Part shown: positions 1-7,082 of the stretch, in pieces
How the letters are laid out: every line of letters begins with the position of its first letter
Numbering within the stretch: position 1 is the first letter of the stretch
DNA from: Butyrivibrio sp. NC2007
Lineage (GTDB): Bacteria; Bacillota; Clostridia; Lachnospirales; Lachnospiraceae
Length of the DNA stretch: 64,000 nucleotides
Reading direction: 5' to 3'
NCBI RefSeq assembly: GCF_000421405.1
Contig: NZ_ATWY01000001.1
Coordinates: 350,516-414,515 of the forward strand
Position numbers and translations under genes: made by a program
Notes under the pieces: generated by a model
What the model saw: only the letters and a program-made list of their open reading frames with translations
Databases searched by the model: none
Told to the model about the DNA's origin: nothing

Positions 1-78
1 CAGTTCCTCGTAGAGTTTATCGGGGGTCTGAAACTCAGGCGTCGCTTCGATTTTTCCGTCGTCGAACTTTTGCGCCAT
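1..78 (-). CDS. relA: Probable (p)ppGpp synthetase/hydrolase, N-terminal fragment
   Basis: Only the first 26 codons are in the window; the gene runs off the left edge. An ATG lies six bases after the apt stop, preceded by an AAGGGAAG ribosome site. The visible peptide starts MAQKFDDGK and ends with PDKLYEEL. The call rests mainly on position: in Firmicutes the gene directly after apt is commonly relA/rsh, the bifunctional ppGpp synthetase/hydrolase of the stringent response. The fragment is too short to show any catalytic domain, so the identity is an inference from context. Confidence 0.5.
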   Translation of the reverse strand, partial: MAQKFDDGKIEATPEFQTPDKLYEEL

Positions 79-83
79 TAAGC

Positions 84-608
84 TTACTTCCCTTCGTAGC
101 TAAGTGCTGCATCTAATCTGTATTTAGAAAGTCTCTCGCGACCTTTAAGTCCCTTGAGCTCCATAAGTACCAAAATACCTGCTACTTCTCCGCCAAGCAT
201 CTCAACGAGCTTGATCATAGCTTCAATTGTTCCGCCTGTAGCCATAAGGTCGTCTACAAGAAGAACCTTCTGTCCGGGCTTGATTGCATCCTTGTGAAGC
301 TCAAGTGTAGCTGAGCCGTACTCAAGGTCATAAGTTACCTCAACAGTCTCGCAAGGAAGCTTACCTTTCTTACGAACAGGAACAAGAGCCTTACCTCTGT
401 TGTAAGCGATAGGTGCACTGAAGATGAATCCTCTTGACTCAGCTCCGAGTACAACATCAAAGTCGAGGTCACTTACAAGGTCCTGCATCTTGTCGATTGC
501 AAGCTTGAATCCATCTGCATCCTGAAGAACAGATGTGATATCCCTGAACATGATGCCTTTCTCCGGGAAATCCGGTATTGTACGTACATAATCTTGAAGT
601 TCTTTCAT
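84..608 (-). CDS. apt: Adenine phosphoribosyltransferase
   Basis: Cytosolic purine-salvage enzyme that converts adenine and PRPP to AMP and pyrophosphate. The 174-residue length is normal for the family. The PRPP-binding motif VLLVDDLMATGGT lies near residue 120, and the N-terminal half carries the family stretch PDFPEKGIMFRDIT and the GAESRGFIF loop. The ATG at 608 follows an AGAGAGGG ribosome site. The next gene downstream starts five bases after the stop and is the probable relA, so the two are likely one transcript. The recognition is secure. Confidence 0.97.
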   Translation of the reverse strand: MKELQDYVRTIPDFPEKGIMFRDITSVLQDADGFKLAIDKMQDLVSDLDFDVVLGAESRGFIFSAPIAYNRGKALVPVRKKGKLPCETVEVTYDLEYGSATLELHKDAIKPGQKVLLVDDLMATGGTIEAMIKLVEMLGGEVAGILVLMELKGLKGRERLSKYRLDAALSYEGK

Positions 609-671
609 TTTATAACCCTCTCTGCACTATATTTAAATTTGCTGTGCGTTTTATCAATAATACGACATTTT

Positions 672-677
672 ATTATA
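672..677 (-). promoter_or_regulatory. Candidate -10 element for apt
   Basis: A perfect TATAAT reads toward apt about 65 bases before its start codon, in an AT-rich gap. No good -35 sits 16-18 bases upstream. The call rests on the -10 and on the position between the tRNA terminator and apt. Confidence 0.4.
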
Positions 678-710
678 ACACAATTATGCGCAATTAGCAT
701 ATATTCCAAT

Positions 711-736
711 AAAAAAGATGGCGAAGTTCGCCATCT
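711..736 (-). terminator. Intrinsic terminator after tRNA-Thr
   Basis: Perfect 10-bp inverted repeat (AGATGGCGAA / TTCGCCATCT) followed on the minus strand by six T residues, starting a few bases after the 3' end of the tRNA gene. It should end the tRNA transcript and any read-through from the upstream glgB-like gene, insulating apt. Confidence 0.85.
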
Positions 737-741
737 TAAAG

Positions 742-814
742 AGCTGGAAAAGGGACTTGAACCCTCGACCTACTGATTACGAATCAGTTGCGCTACCGAC
801 TGCGCTATTCCAGC
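742..814 (-). tRNA. tRNA-Thr (anticodon CGT)
   Basis: The minus strand folds into a full cloverleaf: acceptor GCTGGAA pairs with TTCCAGC, the anticodon stem is ACTGA/TCAGT around loop TTCGTAA (anticodon CGU, reading ACG), and the T arm is GAGGG-TTCAAGT-CCCTT with one G-U pair. The discriminator base is U and CCA is not encoded. The length is 73 nt. The gene lies between the glgB-like gene and a terminator with no evident promoter of its own, so it may be processed from the upstream transcript. Confidence 0.93.
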
Positions 815-821
815 ATGGTTC

Positions 822-860
822 ACCAAAGGGCACATCACTCATTATAATGTGCCCTTTGGT
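822..860 (-). other. Strong hairpin between glgB-like gene and tRNA-Thr
   Basis: Perfect 14-bp inverted repeat (ACCAAAGGGCACAT / ATGTGCCCTTTGGT) with an 11-nt loop, 12 bases after the glgB-like stop codon. It is not followed by a T run on the minus strand, so it is not a classical terminator. It could protect the mRNA 3' end or guide processing that frees the downstream tRNA. Confidence 0.6.
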
Positions 861-872
861 AGTTTTCAAGAA

Positions 873-3344
873 TTAATCTTTCTTATTTCTTTTGGTAGCA
901 GTCTTCTTGGCAGGCGCTTTCCTAGCTGTAGCCTTCTTAGCCGGAGCCTTGGTGCTTACACTCTTAATGGCTTCCTCGGAGACGATGGAGAAGATTCTCT
1001 CTTCCTCGATCTTCTCATATTTCTCCTCGATAGCCTTCTCCTGCTCAAGGAGCTCTTTCTCATATTTGATCTTGAGTTCCTGAAGGAGTCTTTCTTCTTC
1101 CTCGCTCTGCTTCTGCTTAAGAGCTGCGATCCTCTCCTCCTTCTCCTTCTCCTTCTTTATCTCTTCCTCTTCCTTGATAGCACGGATCTTCTTCTCCTGC
1201 TCTGTGTAAGGAGTGTATGAGAAGATTGAAAGGGATGCGGGAGCCAGGGATAAGGAAATTGAATAAAGACGTCCGTCGATCTCTTTTCTTCTTGCTTCCT
1301 TGCGTCCGGTATTAAGGATTCCTGTTCCACCGTAGCTTACATCATCTGAGTTGAATACCTCGGTGTATCTTCCGTCGGCAGGAACTCCGATCTCAAAGCT
1401 CCTCTCAATGCCGGCCATATTGGCTACAACTACCTGCATCTCATTGTCATTCTCTGTCTTTCTGACAAAAGCAAGCATGCACTCGTCGGCTGCCAGAACG
1501 TTTATCCATTCAAAGCCGCCATCGTTGTCATCAAGTGTATGGAAGGCCGGCTTATTGAAATAGAGATCATTGAGCTTCTTGACCATATTCTCAACAAATA
1601 CAGCCTGATCAACAGTCAGCGCATCCGGCTCCATGTAAACGTGCTTTCTTCCGGGATGAACCATCATAAAGCTAAGAGCAAGTCTGAGATTAGCCATTTT
1701 CTGAGCAGAATCTCCGGGCATCAGGTAATAGAGTCCCTCAAGGCCCTTCTCCATATCCTCATGAGTAAATGCAAGGATAAATCTCTCTGTGTAGCTGTAG
1801 ATAAGACTGAAGGTCAGCTCATCGTGATGACCTGCCCTGAAGAGCGGGTCATTTTGCATGTATGAAAGGAAGTCTCTCGACCATCCGTTATTCCACTTAT
1901 AGTCAAAGCCAAGTCCGCCGTTTTCTACCGAATCTGTAACATGTGGCCAGCAAGCTGTCTCTTTTGTTATAAGAACTGTTCCCGGATTGTCCTTATGGAT
2001 CACTGTTGTGAGCTGCTTAAGGAACTCCAGTGCCTCAAGGTTCTCATTGCCGCCATAGATGTTAGGAAGCCACTCACCCGGCTTTCTGTCATAGTCAAGG
2101 TAAAGAATCCTTGAAATATCGGAAGTCCTGATACCATCTATGTGGAAGTTCTCAATCCAGTAAAGGGCATTTGAAATAAGGAAGTTAGTAACCTCCTTGC
2201 GTCCGTAGTCGAATATCATATCGCCGGACCTTGGGTGAACACCGATCCTCGGATCTGCATACTCATAAAGAGTTCTTCCGTCGAAATCACTAAGTCCGCA
2301 GGAAGCCTTGGGGAAGAATGTGGGAACCCAGTCAAGGAGTACCCTTATCCCGGCCTCGTGGCAGGCATCAACAAACTTCATAAAGTCGCAGGTATCGCCG
2401 TATGTATCGTCCAAAGAAAAGAAATTCAAAATATGATAGAAATGTCCCGGAACATGCTTCATGATCGGCATGAGCTCAATGGCGTTAAAGCCATGGTTTT
2501 TAACAAATTCAAGGACATCTGCAGTGATCTCTTCCATGGTGCTCTTGCCCTCGTGTCTTCCAGCGAAGGACTCAAGGCAGATCTCAGCGATTGAAAGAGG
2601 ACTCTCAGAGACATTAAACTTCGTTCTCTCCTTCATCCACTTATCATCTGTCCACTTTATCGATTTAAGAGGTGTGATAACGGATATGATTCCGTTCTCT
2701 CCTCTTGATTTTATTGCATAAGGGTCAGGGCGCTTTAAGATAAGGCCGCTCCTTGTCTTGATCTCAAACTGGTAGCCGTCATTCTCCAAAGCTCCGGGAA
2801 CAAATATCTCAAATACGCCGATGGGGTCAAGTCTATGCATCTGGCATACTCTTCCGTCCCAGTTGTTGAAGTCACCGATAACACTGACTCTGGCAGCTGT
2901 GGGAGCCCAAACAGCGAAGTTTGTACCGCTTATGCCGTTTCTGGTCATGGGATGTGCACCAAGCTTCTCATAGATGTGGTAATGAATTCCGCTTCCAAGC
3001 TTGATGAAATCCTCTCTGTCCATAAGAGGCCCGAATGCATAGGGATCAAACAACTTGGTCTCATTTCCTTCTGCATCCGTAATTATGAAGTAGTATTTGA
3101 GCTTATCAACATAGGGAACTAATATGGCATAGAATCCTGCCTCATCAGCAAGCTCCATCTCATAGCTCTTTTTGTTGTTCTCAACATATACCTTTATTGA
3201 CTGAGCGTCCGGGTAAAAAGCCTGGATAAGATAGCTGTTACCTACCTTGTGAGCACCTAAAATTCTGTGTGGGTTGTCACCATCGGAGTAAATAATCTCT
3301 TCTATCTCGGGCCAATTCATCATTTTGTAAAGTTTATTATTCAC
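873..3344 (-). CDS. Branching-enzyme-like protein, catalytic residues lost
   Basis: The overall architecture is that of bacterial 1,4-alpha-glucan branching enzyme: N-terminal CBM48-like modules (about 15-105 and 125-225), a GH13 barrel (about 245-570) and a C-terminal beta domain (to 712). The conserved GH13 regions are degenerate: region I is DWVPTF (F343 for His), region II HIDGIRTSD has S408 where the nucleophile Asp belongs, region III TKE has K461 for the acid/base Glu, and region IV THED has E529 for the third Asp. The protein is therefore probably not an active transferase; it may bind glucan or serve as a scaffold. Residues 713-790 are a Glu/Lys-rich coiled coil, and 795-823 is a Lys/Ala/Pro tail resembling histone H1. 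The GTG start at 3344 has a GGGAGG site. It is the last protein gene of the serC-serA-DUF1015 unit. Confidence 0.85.
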   Translation of the reverse strand: MNNKLYKMMNWPEIEEIIYSDGDNPHRILGAHKVGNSYLIQAFYPDAQSIKVYVENNKKSYEMELADEAGFYAILVPYVDKLKYYFIITDAEGNETKLFDPYAFGPLMDREDFIKLGSGIHYHIYEKLGAHPMTRNGISGTNFAVWAPTAARVSVIGDFNNWDGRVCQMHRLDPIGVFEIFVPGALENDGYQFEIKTRSGLILKRPDPYAIKSRGENGIISVITPLKSIKWTDDKWMKERTKFNVSESPLSIAEICLESFAGRHEGKSTMEEITADVLEFVKNHGFNAIELMPIMKHVPGHFYHILNFFSLDDTYGDTCDFMKFVDACHEAGIRVLLDWVPTFFPKASCGLSDFDGRTLYEYADPRIGVHPRSGDMIFDYGRKEVTNFLISNALYWIENFHIDGIRTSDISRILYLDYDRKPGEWLPNIYGGNENLEALEFLKQLTTVIHKDNPGTVLITKETACWPHVTDSVENGGLGFDYKWNNGWSRDFLSYMQNDPLFRAGHHDELTFSLIYSYTERFILAFTHEDMEKGLEGLYYLMPGDSAQKMANLRLALSFMMVHPGRKHVYMEPDALTVDQAVFVENMVKKLNDLYFNKPAFHTLDDNDGGFEWINVLAADECMLAFVRKTENDNEMQVVVANMAGIERSFEIGVPADGRYTEVFNSDDVSYGGTGILNTGRKEARRKEIDGRLYSISLSLAPASLSIFSYTPYTEQEKKIRAIKEEEEIKKEKEKEERIAALKQKQSEEEERLLQELKIKYEKELLEQEKAIEEKYEKIEEERIFSIVSEEAIKSVSTKAPAKKATARKAPAKKTATKRNKKD

Positions 3345-3371
3345 GATACTGCCTCCCTTATGGATTTGTAA

Positions 3372-4622
3372 TTAAATCATACCATTAATTTCATGTATAA
3401 ATAACCCACTTAAGAGTTTTGGTTCAAACCAGGTTGACTTAGGTGGCATAAGCTTTCCTGCATCCGCAACATCAAAAAGTTCCGAGATTGATGTTGGGTA
3501 CATGGAAAATGCCAGGCACATGTCATCGTTAGCTCTTCTTTCAAGCTCGGAAAGCCCTCTTATGCCTCCGACAAAGTCAATTCTCTTGTCAGTCCTTGGA
3601 TCACCGATACCAAGAACAGGTGAGAGAAGCTCATTCTGAAGAACGGATACATCAAGCCCCTCTACCGCGTCATCCTTCATAATATCCTTATGAGCCTTTA
3701 ATCTATACCACTTCTTATCAAGATACATTCCAAATTCGCCCTTGCAGGAAGGATGAACAGCTTCTGTCTCCTCTGTGACATCAAACTTCTCAGAAACTGC
3801 ATCCATGAACTGTGAAGTGCTAAGGCCGTTCAGGTCCTTAACCACTCTGTTGTAGTCCATTATCATGAGCTGAGAATCAGGGAAAAGAACTGACAGGAAG
3901 TAGTCAGACTCCTGCTTTCCTTTAAGTTTTCCCGCATTTTCCTCTCTCATCTTAAGTCCGACCTTCACAGCTGATGCGCATCTGTGGTGTCCGTCGGCAA
4001 TATATATCTCATTTATAGAGGTAAATATCCTGCAGATCATGTTGTTTTCTTCTTCGTCAGTCATAACCCATACTCTGTGAGTCACGCCGTCATCTGAAGT
4101 AAAATCGTAAACAGGCTCATCAACCTCTTTTACCTTGTCGATGATCTGGCTTATGATCTGATTTTCTCTGTAGCACAAAAAGATGGGACCGGTCTGAGCC
4201 TTACAGGTATAAACATGGTTGATCCTGTCCTGTTCCTTCTCTTCTCTGGTGTTCTCGTGCTTTTTGATCACGTTGTTCATGTAATCATCTATAGAAGCAA
4301 CAGCAACGATTCCGGTCTGACTTCTTCCGTTCATTGTGAGCTCATAGATGTAGTAGCACTTCTCCTCATCCTGGACAAAATCACCTTTTTCTATCCTTGC
4401 CCATAGCTCATCTGATGCCTTCTTATATACTTCGGGCGCATACATATTGTGCCCCACTTCAAAAAAGGTCTCAGGCCTGTCAATAGAAAGGAAGGAGTCG
4501 GGATTTTTCTCAACTATTGCTCTTGCTTCTGCGCTGTTATAAACATCATAGGGAAGAGCTGCAATCTTTGACACCTTATCGGTATTTGGTCTGTATGCCT
4601 TAAAAGGCTTAATGTCTGCCAT
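3372..4622 (-). CDS. DUF1015 family protein of the serine operon
   Basis: The 416-residue protein matches the uncharacterised DUF1015 (COG4198) family. Visible marks are DGHHRCASA at about 210-218, KKHENT at about 120, and MPPKSTWF near 392. The G-H-H-R-x-x-x-A core resembles the signature of the ParB/sulfiredoxin fold, which includes the free-serine kinases SerK and SbnI. No membrane segment or signal peptide is seen. The gene follows serC and serA on the same strand, a linkage that supports a role in serine or phosphoserine metabolism; no phosphoserine phosphatase is present in the window. The start has a GGAGG site. The family assignment is firm, the function is inference. Confidence 0.85.
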   Translation of the reverse strand: MADIKPFKAYRPNTDKVSKIAALPYDVYNSAEARAIVEKNPDSFLSIDRPETFFEVGHNMYAPEVYKKASDELWARIEKGDFVQDEEKCYYIYELTMNGRSQTGIVAVASIDDYMNNVIKKHENTREEKEQDRINHVYTCKAQTGPIFLCYRENQIISQIIDKVKEVDEPVYDFTSDDGVTHRVWVMTDEEENNMICRIFTSINEIYIADGHHRCASAVKVGLKMREENAGKLKGKQESDYFLSVLFPDSQLMIMDYNRVVKDLNGLSTSQFMDAVSEKFDVTEETEAVHPSCKGEFGMYLDKKWYRLKAHKDIMKDDAVEGLDVSVLQNELLSPVLGIGDPRTDKRIDFVGGIRGLSELERRANDDMCLAFSMYPTSISELFDVADAGKLMPPKSTWFEPKLLSGLFIHEINGMI

Positions 4623-4645
4623 GTTCTAACCTCCAACAAAATTTA

Positions 4646-4677
4646 AGGAGAGATCCTGAACCTTCAAAATCTCTCCT
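4646..4677 (-). other. Intergenic hairpin between serA and DUF1015 gene
   Basis: Perfect 9-bp inverted repeat (AGGAGAGAT / ATCTCTCCT) with a 14-nt loop; the minus-strand sequence continues TTAAATTTTG, a poor T run. It may act as a weak terminator or an mRNA-stabilising element that lowers expression of the downstream genes relative to serC and serA. Confidence 0.45.
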
Positions 4678-4702
4678 GTTATCATACCACTTTAATATAG
4701 AT

Positions 4703-5872
4703 TTAGACGTCTTTTCTTACTACTCTTACTCTTATTACGCCGTCAACCTTTGAAAGCTTCTTAACGATCTCATCTGTAACTGTATCCTCAAGGTCGATGA
4801 GAGTATAAGCATAATCACCCTTTGACTTGTTGGTCATATCTGAGATGTTCATGCCTGCAGTTCCAAGAACAGTTGTGAACTGGCTGATCATGTTAGCTAC
4901 ATTCTTATGGAAGATAGCTACACGAGGCTTGCTGCAGATTCCCATATCACAGCTTGGGAAGTTAACTGAGTTATTGATGTTACCGTTCTCAAGATAGTCT
5001 TTGAGCTCGAGAACAGCCTTAACAGCACAGTTATCTTCAGATTCCTCAGTTGATGCTCCAAGGTGAGGGATAACAATACATCCGTCATGACCTGCGATTA
5101 CAGGGTTCGGGAAGTCTGTTACGTACTTTCTGATCTTGCCGGCATTGATTCCTGAAAGAACATCTGCCTCGTTGCAGAGAATATCTCTTGCAAGGTTGAT
5201 GAGGATTACGCCCTTCTTCATCTTGGCAATGGCATCCTTGTTGATCATTCCCTTTGTTGAATCAAGAGCAGGAACATGGATTGTGATGATATCGCACTTT
5301 GAATAGATGTCGTCTACGTTTGTAACGTGCTTAACATCTGATGAAAGTCTCCATGCAGCGTCGATTGAAAGATATGGATCATATCCGTAAACTTCCATAC
5401 CAAGCTGTCTTGCAGCGTTAGCTACGCGGACACCGATAGCACCAAGACCGATGATACCGAGCTTTTTGCCAAAGATCTCGGTTCCTGCGAATTTCTTTTT
5501 TGACTTCTCTGTGAGCTTGGCGATCTCAGGATCTCCGGCATTTGCCTTAACCCACTCTGTTCCGCCGATGATGTCACGGCTTGCGATGAGCATAGCAGCA
5601 AGAACCATCTCTTTTACACCGTTAGCGTTAGCTCCGGGTGTGTTGAATACAACGATACCCTGCTCAGCACACTTGTCGCATGGAATGTTGTTGACACCGG
5701 CACCTGCTCTTGCGATTGCAAGAAGGTTCTTGGAAAACTCCATCTCAAGCATGTTGGCACTTCTTACGAGAATACCGTCTGCATCATCTACGTTGTCTAC
5801 TGCGTTGTAATTCTCATTGAAATTATTAAGACCGATCTTCGCGATTGGATTTAAGCACTTATATTTGAACAT
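4703..5872 (-). CDS. serA: D-3-phosphoglycerate dehydrogenase
   Basis: First enzyme of serine biosynthesis, oxidising 3-phosphoglycerate to 3-phosphohydroxypyruvate with NAD. The protein is 389 residues from the chosen ATG at 5872, which has an AAGGAGG site; an upstream in-frame start would add ten residues and overlap serC. The Rossmann motif IIGLGAIG is near residue 140, the family helix LGLGAIGVRVAN follows, and an ACT domain occupies about 316-389 (VAIFHKN...), the usual site of serine feedback control. It lies ten bases after serC in a serC-serA-DUF1015 unit. Confidence 0.95.
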   Translation of the reverse strand: MFKYKCLNPIAKIGLNNFNENYNAVDNVDDADGILVRSANMLEMEFSKNLLAIARAGAGVNNIPCDKCAEQGIVVFNTPGANANGVKEMVLAAMLIASRDIIGGTEWVKANAGDPEIAKLTEKSKKKFAGTEIFGKKLGIIGLGAIGVRVANAARQLGMEVYGYDPYLSIDAAWRLSSDVKHVTNVDDIYSKCDIITIHVPALDSTKGMINKDAIAKMKKGVILINLARDILCNEADVLSGINAGKIRKYVTDFPNPVIAGHDGCIVIPHLGASTEESEDNCAVKAVLELKDYLENGNINNSVNFPSCDMGICSKPRVAIFHKNVANMISQFTTVLGTAGMNISDMTNKSKGDYAYTLIDLEDTVTDEIVKKLSKVDGVIRVRVVRKDV

Positions 5873-5882
5873 CTCTTCCTCC

Positions 5883-6965
5883 TTATGCGTTCTCTTTCTC
5901 AAACTTGTCCATGAACTCTACGAGCTTCTTAACACCCTCGATAGGCATTGCATTGTAGATACTTGCTCTCATACCGCCTACTGTTCTGTGGCCCTTAAGG
6001 CTTACGAATCCGGCCTTTGTTGCCTCAGCGATGAACTTGGCGTTGAGTTCGTCTGAATCTGTAACGAAAGGAACATTCATAAGTGAACGGTCTTCCTTTC
6101 TTACTGTTCCCTTGAACATCTTGCTCTGATCAAGATAATCATAAAGAACTGCAGCCTTCTCTTCGTTTCTCTTCTTCATCTCTGCAAGACCGCCCTGCTC
6201 TTTAAGCCACTTGAATACAAGACCGCACATGTAGATGCTCCAGCAGTTAGGAGTGTTGTATAAAGAGCCGTTGTCAGCCTGAGTCTTCCACTTGAGCATT
6301 GTAGGTGTGTATGAAGGAACATCATCTGTGATGAGGTCTTCTCTGATGATGCTGATAACAAGACCAGCAGGTCCTACGTTCTTCTGAACACCACCGTAGA
6401 TAACACCGTACTTGGATACATCTACAGGCTCTGATAAGAAGCATGATGAAACGTCAGATACGAGGATCTTGCCCTTTGTATTTGGAAGAGTCTTGAACTT
6501 GGTTCCATAGATTGTGTTATTCTCGCAGATATATACGTAGTCAAGGTCGTCTGCGATATCAAGATCAGAACAATCAGGAATATATGAGAAGGTCTTGTCT
6601 GCGCTTGATGCAAGCTCTACAGCCTCGCCATACTTCTGAGCTTCCTGGTAAGCTTTCTTAGCCCACTGTCCTGTGATGATATAGCCGGCCTTCTTGTTCT
6701 TCATAAGGTTAAGGGGAACAGCTGCGAACTGCTGGCTTGCTCCGCCCTGTAAAAAGAGAACCTTGTAATTGTCAGGAATGTTCATAAGATCTCTTATGTC
6801 CTGCTCGGCAGTCTGAATAACGTTGTCAAAGGTCTTGGATCTGTGGCTCATCTCGTTGATAGACATTCCACATCCGTTGTAATCAAGCATTTCTGCTGCA
6901 GCCTGTTTCAAAACTTCTTCCGGAAGTACTGCCGGACCAGCTGAAAAATTATAAACTCGTGACAA
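5883..6965 (-). CDS. serC: Phosphoserine aminotransferase (TTG start)
   Basis: PLP enzyme that transfers an amino group from glutamate to 3-phosphohydroxypyruvate. The N-terminus reads SRVYNFSAGPA, the family hallmark, and the PLP lysine lies in GGVQKNVGPAG. The length from the TTG at 6965 is 360 residues, typical for SerC. That TTG follows an AGGAGGAG site, whereas the in-frame ATG at 6986 lies upstream of the ribosome site, so the TTG is preferred. It is the first gene of the serine unit, with a strong promoter at 7020-7047. Confidence 0.95.
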   Translation of the reverse strand: MSRVYNFSAGPAVLPEEVLKQAAAEMLDYNGCGMSINEMSHRSKTFDNVIQTAEQDIRDLMNIPDNYKVLFLQGGASQQFAAVPLNLMKNKKAGYIITGQWAKKAYQEAQKYGEAVELASSADKTFSYIPDCSDLDIADDLDYVYICENNTIYGTKFKTLPNTKGKILVSDVSSCFLSEPVDVSKYGVIYGGVQKNVGPAGLVISIIREDLITDDVPSYTPTMLKWKTQADNGSLYNTPNCWSIYMCGLVFKWLKEQGGLAEMKKRNEEKAAVLYDYLDQSKMFKGTVRKEDRSLMNVPFVTDSDELNAKFIAEATKAGFVSLKGHRTVGGMRASIYNAMPIEGVKKLVEFMDKFEKENA

Positions 6966-6984
6966 TTTAAATCTCCTCCTAATC

Positions 6985-7042
6985 AAAAAAATCTTTTTGC
7001 GTTTGCAACTATAAATTTCATTGTAAACGCAAAAAGATTTTT
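6985..7042 (-). terminator. Terminator of the phosphorelay unit, containing the serC promoter
   Basis: Perfect 18-bp inverted repeat (6987-7004 and 7025-7042) with a 20-nt loop, followed on the minus strand by a T run (seven Ts in total). It starts about 40 bases after the HD-GYP gene stop and fits an intrinsic terminator for transcripts arriving from there. The stem is AT-rich. Confidence 0.7.
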
Positions 7043-7047
7043 GTCAA
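7020..7047 (-). promoter_or_regulatory. Sigma-A-type promoter of serC
   Basis: Minus-strand TTGACA (7042-7047), 16-bp spacer, TACAAT (7020-7025). The expected start is near 7013, about 48 bases before the TTG of serC. The spacer is the 5' arm of the terminator described at 6985-7042, so RNA begun here holds only the 3' arm. Confidence 0.75.
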
Positions 7048-7082
7048 TATCGTCATTCCATAATATGTGTTATTTAATTATT

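Noticed and set aside
849..1220. Plus-strand open frame of 123 codons opposite the glgB-like tail
   Set aside because: Its Leu/Phe/Ser-rich low-complexity protein is the mirror of the Lys/Glu coiled coil on the other strand; no ribosome site and no terminator fit.
5873..5902. Longer serA start ten codons upstream
   Set aside because: It would overlap the end of serC and place the strong AAGGAGG site inside the gene.
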